A DNA stretch of 9,329 bases, taken from the NCBI GenBank assembly GCA_016938515.1, contig JAFGUM010000219.1, forward strand, positions 1 to 9,329, in the 5' to 3' direction. The position numbers were made by a program, and so were the translations under genes. This DNA is from Spirochaetales bacterium. GTDB taxonomy: Bacteria; Spirochaetota; Spirochaetia; Treponematales; UBA12059. The notes under the pieces were generated by a model that was not told the DNA's origin, did not search any database, and saw only the letters and a list, made by a program, of their open reading frames with translations. Shown here piece after piece: positions 1-6,656 of this stretch (its first letter is position 1; every line of letters starts with the position of its first letter).

Positions 1-822
1 AACGAGGTTGTCGTACACGCTCTCGGGTACGTCGTCAGGGAACAGAGCCTGCGCACGGCTGGAGCTGAACGAGCGCACCGACGCGTGGTAGTGGTCCAGC
101 TTGCACTGGCCACTGTACAGCTGCGCGAGCGTATTTTTGTGCGCGTCGAACTCACCGTAAAAGCGCAGGTACGCGTCGCGCCTGACGTTTCTGTCGGCCT
201 GGTGCATGAACGACGAAAAGGTGGATTGCGACAGGGGTCGCGGCCCCTCGGGAGTATCCACCGTGCCAAAGTCCATGTCGACGTTCGTCAGCACTGAAAA
301 CGCTTCGCGCGGCGTCGTCGCGGCGTCCTGCGAAAGCGCGAGAAGCTTTTCTTCGGCTTCAGACAACACGTGCGGCTTGAAGCGCAGGATCCTGGATAGG
401 AATACGCTGAATTCCGCGTATCGTTCTTCCGTCATCCACCGCTGTATCGCGTCTCCCGGTACCCGCTGCAGCTCGGGCGTAAGCCAGCTCCACGCCCCGG
501 AACCCCTGGTCGCCGCCATCATATAGCGTCCCATGCGGCCCCGCGAAGCGGAGTCACCCTCGTCCTCAGTCTGACGAAGGTGGGCGTAGTAGCCAAGGCG
601 TTCGTCGAGCATCGAATACTCTTTATTAAAGGTAAGCGCGGCGTACAGCGCGTCCGATGAATCGGCGAGGGTACCCCGGTACGACTGAACCCGCTCTATA
701 AGCGATTCAAAGACGACGAGGCTGGCTTCCCAGTCCGCTTCGTTCTTGAAAAGCCTGGACAAATCCCAGCGATTCTCAGAGGGGACATCACGGCGATTGG
801 GTATAGGGTGTTCGCTACTCAT
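1..822 (-). CDS. pepF: Oligoendopeptidase F, M3B family (N-terminal part, cut by window edge)
   Basis: Leftward open frame of 274 codons that runs off the left edge with no stop. Family knowledge: PepF is a cytoplasmic zinc metallopeptidase of about 600 residues that cleaves short oligopeptides; its HExxH zinc site lies in the C-terminal half, so it is outside this window and catalysis cannot be checked. Seen here: the N-terminal motif RDVPSENRWDLSRLF (about residues 11-25), RFKPHVLSEAEEKLLA (147-162), the FSVLTNVDMDF segment (175-185) and DRNVRRDAYLRFY (210-222), all in the order usual for PepF. No signal peptide. Two in-frame ATGs exist, at 828 and 822. The AAGGAG ribosome-binding site lies only 2 bases from the first but 8 from the second, so 822 is preferred. 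It follows the M28 peptidase gene by 91 bases on the same strand, with no convincing terminator between, so co-transcription is likely. Family assignment is confident. Confidence 0.9.
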   Translation of the reverse strand, partial: MSSEHPIPNRRDVPSENRWDLSRLFKNEADWEASLVVFESLIERVQSYRGTLADSSDALYAALTFNKEYSMLDERLGYYAHLRQTEDEGDSASRGRMGRYMMAATRGSGAWSWLTPELQRVPGDAIQRWMTEERYAEFSVFLSRILRFKPHVLSEAEEKLLALSQDAATTPREAFSVLTNVDMDFGTVDTPEGPRPLSQSTFSSFMHQADRNVRRDAYLRFYGEFDAHKNTLAQLYSGQCKLDHYHASVRSFSSSRAQALFPDDVPESVYDNLV

Positions 823-913
823 CTGCATGGCTCCTTGTTCTCAATATATGCTTTGCGCAGTGCAATACGCACAGTACCGCCCTGCCCGTTTTCACTCAAG
901 CCCACACTCCGCT

Positions 914-1795
914 TCACGACTCGCGGACAACCTTTTTGCCGGTGGCTACCGGTTCTGGAACGCGCAGTGCCGAGAGGCGGGACAGAAAGCGTTCCATCAG
1001 GTCGAATGCCTCGTCGGTATACAGGCGTGGCGTATCGCCAGATCCGTGCAAGTGGGCCCACGTAGCGGGCATCCGCGAGCCAGGCTCCGCGGTAGACGCC
1101 CAGGCCGGAAAACCATCCCCGGCAACGAGTGCTTCCGCCTCGCCGCGCGGTAGCACGGTAACGGTAAGCGCGGGTAAACCCGCGCCAATGTAGCCGATAT
1201 CCTCGCCAAACGGTATCGAAGCCAGGTAGACCGGTACCCTGCCAGCCATCATCCTGGTTACGGTATCCGCCATCGCGTCTATCGCCGCAGCGAGAACTCC
1301 AACGCCAGGAATACCGTCTCGCATCGTGGCCAGGCTGTTGATGGCGCGCGACAGGACGAGGGCGTCTCCACGGCCTGTTACATCGAGGGGAAACACCATG
1401 GGTGTTCCAATCCCCATGGTTGCCAGCGCAGTACCCAGGGCGAACGACCCCTGCCCGGTTGGTGATGATCCACCGAGTTCCTCTCGATCGGTAAACACTA
1501 CGACGGTATTAAAGGACTCAGAATCGCCCGAGAGGAACCGCGCTAGCTGTAAACACGCGGCTGAATTGTCAAGAGCGCCGGGTGTACCGGGCACCCTGTC
1601 GTGGTGCGCGCTGATGATTTTAATGCGATAGCGCCGGTCACGGACGGCGCCCCTGGGCCACGCCAGCACAAACCGGCCGCCGTCAATATCCAGGACGCTG
1701 GCGTGCACACCCGCGTCGGTGAGCGCGGCGACAAGCTCGCCGCTCCGATCGGCCAATGGCGACAGAAAACGCTCAAACCAGGGAGGCAGGGTCAC
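914..1795 (-). CDS. M28-family zinc metallopeptidase (aminopeptidase-like), cytoplasmic
   Basis: About 293 residues, leftward. Numbering counts from the TTG at 1798. The M28 metal-site pattern can be followed in order: SAHHD (His65, Asp67), GALDNS (Asp77), DREELG (Glu106 as likely general base, Glu107 as ligand), PLDVTGRGD (Asp139) and LHGSGDTP (His251, with Asp255 downstream). These match the His-Asp-Glu-Asp-His ligand set of co-catalytic di-zinc aminopeptidases. No signal peptide or membrane segment is visible, so a cytosolic role in trimming peptides is inferred; substrate specificity cannot be read. The start is uncertain. There is no in-frame ATG upstream before a stop at 1808-1810; the choices are TTG at 1798 or GTG at 1795. 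GTG is preferred because the weak GGCGGG element lies 5 bases from it and only 2 from the TTG. The LPPWFERFL N-terminus follows directly. It probably forms a transcription unit with pepF downstream and diverges from the nucleoside kinase gene. Confidence 0.82.
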   Translation of the reverse strand: MTLPPWFERFLSPLADRSGELVAALTDAGVHASVLDIDGGRFVLAWPRGAVRDRRYRIKIISAHHDRVPGTPGALDNSAACLQLARFLSGDSESFNTVVVFTDREELGGSSPTGQGSFALGTALATMGIGTPMVFPLDVTGRGDALVLSRAINSLATMRDGIPGVGVLAAAIDAMADTVTRMMAGRVPVYLASIPFGEDIGYIGAGLPALTVTVLPRGEAEALVAGDGFPAWASTAEPGSRMPATWAHLHGSGDTPRLYTDEAFDLMERFLSRLSALRVPEPVATGKKVVRES

Positions 1796-1904
1796 CAAAG
1801 CCCGCCGTCATCGACACAAACGCCCGACAGGACTCGATTCAGGAGCCAGCACGAGCGATCACGTATGCCTCTTCTGATTTTCCGCATGGCGCCCCCGCAT
1901 CGCG

Positions 1905-1940
1905 TTGTATTATAGTAGTGCGTTAGTACGTGAGTGTAAA
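1905..1940. promoter_or_regulatory. Candidate divergent promoter region between M28 peptidase and nucleoside kinase
   Basis: In the 168-base divergent gap, bases 1909-1914 read as a perfect TATAAT on the minus strand; a TTTACA lies upstream at 1940-1935, but the 20-base spacer is too long for a classic sigma-70 promoter. On the plus strand TATTAT (1908-1913) and TATAGT (1911-1916) overlap the same bases and each match five of six -10 positions, without a good -35. The AT-rich spot sits in otherwise GC-rich DNA and must hold start signals for at least one of the two divergent genes. Which strand it serves is not resolved. Confidence 0.33.
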
Positions 1941-1963
1941 CTGCGTGTAGGCAAGGAGAGACA

Positions 1964-3616
1964 ATGCACCAGATAACCATCAGCTATCCGTCTGGCAAGA
2001 CCGCGTCGTTCCCCGCGGGCATCAGGGCTTCCGAGGCAACGGCGGGTTTTGGCTCGCTCGAACAGCCGCTCGCGGCCGTGCTCGTCAACAACGAACTGCT
2101 GTCGCTGGACACCCAGTTGCAGACCAACTGCGCCATGGCGCCGGTGATGATAAACTCGGCTCAGGGCGCGTACTCGTATCGACGTTCGCTGTGCTTTCTC
2201 GCGGCAATAGCCGCGCGCGAGCTGTTTCCCCAGCGCGATTTGATAGTAGGGCAAGCCATAGGCTACGGCTTCTACCACCGCTTTCAGGATGGCCCCATCA
2301 CAGCGGCAGAAGTTGCGGCACTGGAAAAGAAAATGCGCGAACTCGTCACGCGTGACATACCAATCTCGATGCAGTGGTGGAGCTACGAAGACGCCATCAA
2401 GCACTTCACCGCGAACGATCAGGAAGATACGCTACTCCTCCTTGAACTGACCAACGAACCTCGCATAGCGCTCAACGAGTGCGCTGGTTTCCGCGACCTG
2501 CACGTTACGCCGCTCGTGCCATCCACCGGCGTGCTTCAGACCTTTGAACTGCTCGAGTACGACGAAGGATTCCTGCTGCGCTACCCCCGCAAGGAAGCTC
2601 CCGACGAAATACCCGAGTTCCTCGATGATCCGCTTTTATACAAGATAACCGAAGACGCAAGACTGCGTTCCGGCATCCTGGGCGTGCCAAGCGTTGGCGC
2701 TCTCAACCGTATCAACGCCCCGAAACGAATCAAGGACTACATCACGGTCGCCGAATCGTTGATGAACAAGAAAGTGGCGGAGATAGCCGATCAGGTGGCA
2801 GCCCGACGCGAAAGCGTCAAGGTGGTGCTTATAGCGGGTCCATCCAGTTCGGGCAAGACGACGACGTCCAAGAAGCTTTCTATACAGCTCCGCGTACTGG
2901 GCTTCGAGCCTATGGTCATAGGACTGGACGACTACTTCGTCGACAGAACCCGAACTCCCCGTGACGAGAACGGCGACTTCGACTTTGAGTGCCTGGAAGC
3001 CCTGGACGTGGACTATCTCAATGAGCAGCTGGTAGAGCTGTTCGAAGGCAAGGAAGTGGAACTGCCTTCGTTCGACTTCAAAACAGGGGAGCGAACACCC
3101 TCGGGCAAAAAGCTCAAGCTCGGAGACAGGACAATACTCATTATGGAAGGCATCCACGGCCTGAATGATCGCCTCACCCCACGGATCCCAAAAGAGCAGA
3201 AGTTCAAAATTTACGTGTCTGCGCTGACGCAGATCAATCTCGACGAACACAATCGCATCTCTACGACGGACAACCGCCTGATACGGCGCATGGTGCGCGA
3301 CAACCAGTTCAGGGGTCGCACCGCGCTTGAAACGATAAAGATGTGGCCCAGCGTCCAGCGGGGTGAGCGCCTTCATATCTTTCCGTTTCAGAATGGAGCG
3401 GACGCGGCGCTCAACTCGGCGCTCGACTACGAGCTCGGCGTGCTCAAGGTTTACGCCGAGCCCATCCTGCGTTCGGTGAAGCCGATGGATCCGGAATACT
3501 GCGAAGCCAAGCGCCTGCTCAACTTCCTCGCGTTTTTCGCGCCTATACCGGCGCAGTACGTACCCCAGGACAGTCTGGTTCGCGAATTCATAGGAGAAAG
3601 CTCTTTCAAGTATTGA
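1964..3616 (+). CDS. Nucleoside (uridine-kinase-like) kinase with N-terminal TGS and ThrRS-like domain
   Basis: 550 residues; ATG preceded by AAGGAGA at a 5-base gap. Order of domains: a TGS-like fold at about 1-63; a segment resembling the second domain of threonyl-tRNA synthetase at about 68-205 (RRSLCFLAAIAARELFP at 73-89, GYGFYHRF at 100-107, VPSTG at 185-189, GFLLRYP at 202-208); then a P-loop kinase of the uridine kinase/phosphoribulokinase type from about 285. Walker A is GPSSSGKTT (292-300), followed by LDDYF (321-325), the MEGIHGLN segment (394-401) and TDNRLIRRMVRD (435-446). The family is expected to phosphorylate a nucleoside with a nucleoside triphosphate in the cytosol; the true substrate (uridine, cytidine or other) is not readable. 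The length and architecture are those of the nucleoside kinase family known from spirochaetes, Thermotogae and Firmicutes, so this is not a fresh fusion. It ends just before a strong hairpin and appears monocistronic. Confidence 0.88.
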   Translation: MHQITISYPSGKTASFPAGIRASEATAGFGSLEQPLAAVLVNNELLSLDTQLQTNCAMAPVMINSAQGAYSYRRSLCFLAAIAARELFPQRDLIVGQAIGYGFYHRFQDGPITAAEVAALEKKMRELVTRDIPISMQWWSYEDAIKHFTANDQEDTLLLLELTNEPRIALNECAGFRDLHVTPLVPSTGVLQTFELLEYDEGFLLRYPRKEAPDEIPEFLDDPLLYKITEDARLRSGILGVPSVGALNRINAPKRIKDYITVAESLMNKKVAEIADQVAARRESVKVVLIAGPSSSGKTTTSKKLSIQLRVLGFEPMVIGLDDYFVDRTRTPRDENGDFDFECLEALDVDYLNEQLVELFEGKEVELPSFDFKTGERTPSGKKLKLGDRTILIMEGIHGLNDRLTPRIPKEQKFKIYVSALTQINLDEHNRISTTDNRLIRRMVRDNQFRGRTALETIKMWPSVQRGERLHIFPFQNGADAALNSALDYELGVLKVYAEPILRSVKPMDPEYCEAKRLLNFLAFFAPIPAQYVPQDSLVREFIGESSFKY

Positions 3617-3622
3617 CACGAG

Positions 3623-3651
3623 TACCCCCTCGCGTCAAAGCCGAGGGGGTA
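3623..3651 (+). terminator. Hairpin terminator after the nucleoside kinase
   Basis: A perfect 10-base-pair stem, TACCCCCTCG (3623-3632) with CGAGGGGGTA (3642-3651), closes a 9-base loop and begins 6 bases after the kinase stop codon. Position and stability are those of an intrinsic terminator, but no T-run follows (the next bases are TGACTCTCC), so release may be inefficient, or the hairpin may act mainly to protect the 3' end. Confidence 0.65.
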
Positions 3652-3678
3652 TGACTCTCCTGCGAAACTATATATAGT
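3651..3678 (+). promoter_or_regulatory. AT-rich 12-base palindrome and possible weak upstream promoter
   Basis: ACTATATATAGT at 3667-3678 is a perfect 12-base palindrome in an AT-rich patch. Its right half, TATAGT (3673-3678), matches five of six -10 positions, with ATGACT (3651-3656, four of six -35 positions) 16 bases upstream. It could be a distal oppA promoter, a regulator-binding site, or chance in AT-rich DNA. The -35 would overlap the last base of the preceding terminator stem. Confidence 0.22.
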
Positions 3679-3760
3679 AACAAATTAGATACATCAAAGC
3701 TTTTCAGCAATCGGGCAGCTCATTTTGGCGTAAACACGGGCATTTTCGTTGCTAAAACGA

Positions 3761-3789
3761 TTGACGAGGCACAATAGTAGGATTACAGT
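3761..3789 (+). promoter_or_regulatory. Candidate sigma-70 promoter of the opp operon
   Basis: TTGACG (3761-3766, five of six consensus) is followed after 17 bases by TACAGT (3784-3789, four of six). Transcription would start near 3796, giving a leader of about 85 bases before the oppA GTG. This is the best-scoring pair I could find in the spacer upstream of oppA; a lone TATGAT at 3848-3853 lacks a -35 partner. Confidence 0.45.
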
Positions 3790-3795
3790 CAATCC

Positions 3796-3877
3796 GCATG
3801 ATCATCCTTCATGCCCCACAGGGAAACCTGTACGGCGGTTTGACGGATATGATACACTGCACCAAGATGAGGAGGAT
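3796..3877 (+). promoter_or_regulatory. Structured 5' leader of oppA with possible ribosome-site pairing
   Basis: Two short hairpins stand side by side: GCATGA (3796-3801) with TCATGC (3809-3814) around a 7-base loop, and ACAGG (3818-3822) with CCTGT (3827-3831) capped by GAAA, a GNRA tetraloop. As an alternative, ATCCT and TCAT (3804-3812) can pair with ATGA (3867-3870) and AGGAT (3873-3877), with a two-base GG bulge; this covers the Shine-Dalgarno sequence and breaks the first hairpin. The two folds are mutually exclusive on paper. The leader resembles no riboswitch class I recognise; regulation is inferred from base pairing only. Confidence 0.35.
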
Positions 3878-3883
3878 CCCGTG
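3870..3883 (+). promoter_or_regulatory. Ribosome-binding site that sets the oppA GTG start
   Basis: A perfect AGGAGG (3870-3875) lies 5 bases before GTG (3881-3883). The reading frame stays open upstream to an ATG at 3749, but only the GTG is followed at once by a lipoprotein signal peptide and preceded by a strong ribosome-binding site. Confidence 0.85.
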
Positions 3884-5587
3884 AAAAAAACTGGTACGTT
3901 GGTGGCTTTGGGTCTGATGGCTCTGTGCGCGCTGGTCGCAGTGACCGGTTGTGCGCCGAAGCCCGTAGAGAAGGCACCCGTAGCCGAGGTGTCCGGCACC
4001 CTGGTAGTCGGCATTACCGAAGCTTCCGGCAACTTCAACCCACTGTATTATTCGTCTGCGTATGATGGCTACGTCGTAGACCTCGTGTTCGACGGCCTTA
4101 TACTGCGCAATTTCGAAGGCGAGTACGTCCCCGGCGACGCTGTCGCAGACTCGTGGGAGTATTCCAACGAGAACAAGACCATCACCTTCAAGATGAAGAA
4201 GGGTCTCGTATTCTCCGATGGCCAGCCGCTCACCGCCCACGACGTCGTGTTTACCTATCAGGTACTGGCCGATCCTTCCTACACCGGACGCTACGGCTCC
4301 GCTGTCAAGGACATGAAGGGATACCAGGATTACTTTGACGGCAAGACCGACAAGTTCGAGGGTGTCGTCGCGCTCGACGACCACACGGTACAGTTCAACT
4401 TTACCGAAGCGCTCCGCGTCAACTTCGAGAACTGCGGCTACGCGATCATGCCCAAGCACTACTATGGTGCTACCTTCAGCTACAAGAATACCGCTGGTAT
4501 CGAAGCCATCACCGGTGAGCCCGTCGGTTCAGGCCCGTACAAGGTCGAGTCGTTCAAGGAGAAGGAATTCGTTTCCCTTACCCGCAACGACAAGTTCTAC
4601 GGCTCTGGCTACCAGATCAAGGATATCATCCTCAAATTCGTAGACATGACCACGGACATCGTCGAGCTTACCACCGGCAACGTTGACCTGCTCGCCGGGA
4701 TGATCGAGCCCGCCAAGATCGCCGAGGCGCGCGCTGCAGGCAAGATGGTCAACTCCTACCCCCGCAGCGGTTACGGCTACGTCAAGACCAACTGCGAAGC
4801 CGGCCCCACCGCCGACGTCAAGGTTCGCCAGGCTCTGTACTACAGCTTCAACATCCCCGAGTTCGTAAACTCGTACTTCAAGGATGAAGCCACCGGCCAG
4901 GTTCTCGCCGGCACCCAGGCTCACCCATTCTCACAGGTGTCGTGGGTCATGAGCGACTCGCTCGTCAAATCACTCAACAACTACGACTTCAACCTCGAGA
5001 AGGCCCGCCAGCTCCTCGACGAAGCCGGATGGAAGCTCAACGCCGCCGGCAAGCGTGAAAAAGACGGCAAGCTGATGGAACTCAAGATCGCTGCCATGCC
5101 CGACCACGCCATTCTTGCCACGCTCATACCGATGTGGGAACGCGACTGGGGCCAGGGCCTGGGCATCACGCTCAACATCGCCTACCTCGAGTTCAACACC
5201 ATCCTTGACTACATCATCTACAACTCCGATGAGAACGTAAAAGAGTGGAGCCTGTTCTTCCTGGCCACTTCGATCCCGTCGCCCGACCCGCACTCGGTGT
5301 ACAGCGAATTCCACTCCGACTACATCGGTAGCGGCAATGACAACACCAGCCGCTACAGCAACCCCAAGGTGGATCAGCTGCTCGACGAGGGCAAGAAGAT
5401 CATGGACGTCGAGAAGGCCAAGCCCGTGTACGAGCAGGTCGTCAAGATCCTCAACGAGGAAGCCGTGATGATGCCCGTGTACGCCAATACCTACTTTGAC
5501 CTGTATGATGCCAAACTTACCAATTTCAAGACCAGCTCTCTGTACGGCTGGGTGCGCGCCATGAAGGACGCAAAAGTAACCGAGTAA
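3881..5587 (+). CDS. oppA: Oligopeptide ABC transporter substrate-binding lipoprotein (SBP_bac_5)
   Basis: 568 residues from a GTG start. The N-terminus is a lipoprotein signal: Lys2-Lys3, a hydrophobic core (about 6-20) and lipobox V21-T-G-C24, so the mature protein should be lipid-anchored on the outer face of the cytoplasmic membrane (or sorted onward in a two-membrane cell). Residues from about 37 to the end follow the extracellular solute-binding family 5 pattern: FSDGQPLTAHDVVFTY at 111-126, GEPVGSGPY at 212-220, then a VRQALYYSFN segment in the middle of the protein. The role is capture of oligopeptides for the OppBC channel; family 5 proteins can also bind dipeptides, nickel chelates or sugars, so the ligand is inferred from the operon. 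The gene is separated from oppB by 78 bases that carry two hairpins. Codon use differs sharply from its neighbours: only 2 of 25 Ile codons are ATA, which suggests selection for high expression. Slightly longer than the roughly 540-residue enteric OppA. Confidence 0.92.
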   Translation: MKKTGTLVALGLMALCALVAVTGCAPKPVEKAPVAEVSGTLVVGITEASGNFNPLYYSSAYDGYVVDLVFDGLILRNFEGEYVPGDAVADSWEYSNENKTITFKMKKGLVFSDGQPLTAHDVVFTYQVLADPSYTGRYGSAVKDMKGYQDYFDGKTDKFEGVVALDDHTVQFNFTEALRVNFENCGYAIMPKHYYGATFSYKNTAGIEAITGEPVGSGPYKVESFKEKEFVSLTRNDKFYGSGYQIKDIILKFVDMTTDIVELTTGNVDLLAGMIEPAKIAEARAAGKMVNSYPRSGYGYVKTNCEAGPTADVKVRQALYYSFNIPEFVNSYFKDEATGQVLAGTQAHPFSQVSWVMSDSLVKSLNNYDFNLEKARQLLDEAGWKLNAAGKREKDGKLMELKIAAMPDHAILATLIPMWERDWGQGLGITLNIAYLEFNTILDYIIYNSDENVKEWSLFFLATSIPSPDPHSVYSEFHSDYIGSGNDNTSRYSNPKVDQLLDEGKKIMDVEKAKPVYEQVVKILNEEAVMMPVYANTYFDLYDAKLTNFKTSSLYGWVRAMKDAKVTE

Positions 5588-5603
5588 ACGGTTACGCACC
5601 GTT
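5587..5603 (+). terminator. Small hairpin overlapping the oppA stop codon
   Basis: AACGGT (5587-5592) pairs perfectly with ACCGTT (5598-5603) around TACGC. It begins on the last base of the oppA stop codon and ends one base before a larger hairpin. Alone it is weak; it may be part of a tandem 3'-end structure. Confidence 0.35.
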
Positions 5604-5604
5604 C

Positions 5605-5631
5605 AGGGGCAGGCCACTTCGGCCTGCCCCT
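5605..5631 (+). terminator. Intercistronic terminator or attenuator between oppA and oppB
   Basis: A perfect 11-base-pair stem, AGGGGCAGGCC (5605-5615) with GGCCTGCCCCT (5621-5631), closes a 5-base ACTTC loop and is followed by a pyrimidine run (TTCTCCC). There is no clear new promoter in the 34 bases left before oppB, so read-through is probably needed for oppBCDF. The likely effect is more oppA than transporter mRNA, by partial termination and by shielding the oppA 3' end from exonucleases; this pattern is well known for binding-protein genes in ABC operons. Confidence 0.75.
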
Positions 5632-5665
5632 TTCTCCCTATAGATTCAATACGTAGGAGCCACCC

Positions 5666-6646
5666 ATGCTTCGTTACATCGGGAAGCGACTATTGCACCT
5701 TATCCCGGTGCTGTTCGTCATTACCATAGTCATTTTCGCCATTGTAGAACTCATGCCTGGAGATCCGGTAAACGCCTACCTGGGCGTCGGATCAAAAACC
5801 ACCATAGAGCAACAGACGCGTATACGCGAGCAGCTCGGCCTCGATCAGGGGCCTGTTGTCAGGTACTTCAAATGGCTCGGCAGGGTAGCCCGGCTGGACT
5901 TTGGCCGGTCCCTCAAATACCGCAAGCCCGTAGTGGATGTCATAGGCACCTTTATCTGGAACTCGTTCAGCATGAACCTGGTGGTGATGATACTCGCCTT
6001 TGCCATTTCTATACCCGTCGGCATTCGTTCTGCGGTAAAAAAATACGGCAGGTTTGACAATTTCTGGACGGTATTTTCGCTTACCGGCGTATCGATGCCC
6101 TCATTCTTTTTTGCTCTGCTGCTAATATTTTTCATAGCAATCCCTATAAAGTGGATACCTCTCAACGGTATGAGAACGACGCTTCTAGCGGCCAAAGGCT
6201 ACAATAGCACGATGCATGAAGTGCTGGACGTAGCCATTCACATGCTTCTGCCGGTCATCGTACTGACCATTTCCAGCCTCGCCAGCCTGACGCGCTACGT
6301 CAGGAATTCGGTTATCGAGGTCATCAACCAGGATTATATCCGAACCGCCAGATCCAAGGGCCTGGCGGAGAAGGTCGTTATATACAAGCACGCGTTCCGC
6401 AACGCCCTCCTGCCCATCGTAACGCTACTCGGGTTCTACATTCCCGGCTTGTTCGGTGGTGCCCTGATACTGGAGACAGTCTTCCTCTGGCCGGGTATAG
6501 GCAATATCCTCTACACCTCGATACTCGACAGGGACTACTCAATGGTGATGGCCATCAACGTCTTCTACGCGATACTGATGGTTCTGGGCAACCTGATGGC
6601 CGACGTGTCGTACGCGCTGGTCGATCCGCGCATCAAGGTCAAATAG
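5666..6646 (+). CDS. oppB: Oligopeptide ABC transporter permease OppB
   Basis: 326 residues; ATG preceded by AGGAG at a 6-base gap. Integral membrane subunit that pairs with OppC to form the peptide channel. The start MLRYIGKRLLHLIPVLFV is the typical OppB/DppB opening, with a first membrane helix at about 9-29, followed by an extracytoplasmic stretch and further hydrophobic helices at about 102-121, 137-160, 189-208, 246-272 and 294-317. The cytoplasmic EAA-type coupling loop is visible as ARSKGLAEKVVIYKHAFRNALLP (about 228-250, with conserved Gly232 and the LLP end), which contacts the ATPases. The end, SYALVDPRIKVK, is also typical of the family. Length matches the usual 306-340 residues. 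Its stop overlaps the oppC ribosome-binding site. Ile codon ATA is frequent (15 of 35), unlike oppA. Confidence 0.93.
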   Translation: MLRYIGKRLLHLIPVLFVITIVIFAIVELMPGDPVNAYLGVGSKTTIEQQTRIREQLGLDQGPVVRYFKWLGRVARLDFGRSLKYRKPVVDVIGTFIWNSFSMNLVVMILAFAISIPVGIRSAVKKYGRFDNFWTVFSLTGVSMPSFFFALLLIFFIAIPIKWIPLNGMRTTLLAAKGYNSTMHEVLDVAIHMLLPVIVLTISSLASLTRYVRNSVIEVINQDYIRTARSKGLAEKVVIYKHAFRNALLPIVTLLGFYIPGLFGGALILETVFLWPGIGNILYTSILDRDYSMVMAINVFYAILMVLGNLMADVSYALVDPRIKVK

Positions 6647-6656
6647 GAAGCAGCAT

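Noticed and set aside
206..526. Plus-strand frames in the left 820 bases (85-297, 206-526)
   Set aside because: These lie opposite the clear PepF coding frame, which is continuous to the window edge.
829..913. Possible terminator or promoter between the M28 gene and pepF
   Set aside because: Only a 4-base-pair stem and a TATATT without a good -35 partner were found on the minus strand; neither is strong enough to list.
1792..1980. Minus-strand 62-codon frame overlapping the start of the M28 gene
   Set aside because: It covers the promoter region, has no good ribosome-binding site and ends in another frame 4 bases into the M28 gene. A frameshifted N-terminal extension was considered, but the M28 protein looks complete from LPPWFERFL.
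2636..3619. Long minus-strand frame of 327 codons opposite the nucleoside kinase
   Set aside because: It lies wholly antisense to a well-supported gene, shows no recognisable motif, and is what GC-rich codon bias produces as a shadow.
3840..3868. Second TTGACG (3840-3845) as a promoter just before oppA
   Set aside because: At a 17-base spacing the -10 would be CAAGAT, a poor match, and the transcript would begin inside the ribosome-binding site.
3749..3880. In-frame ATG extension of oppA by 44 codons
   Set aside because: No ribosome-binding site fits the ATG at 3749. The extra residues are polar and would bury the lipoprotein signal, whereas GTG at 3881 has a perfect AGGAGG and starts the signal peptide directly. 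The ATG also lies upstream of the candidate promoter.
3809..4459. Minus-strand frame of 216 codons opposite the oppA start, and similar frames at 4529-4924 and 4970-5599
   Set aside because: Antisense shadows of oppA with valine- and leucine-rich, low-information translation and no family signature.
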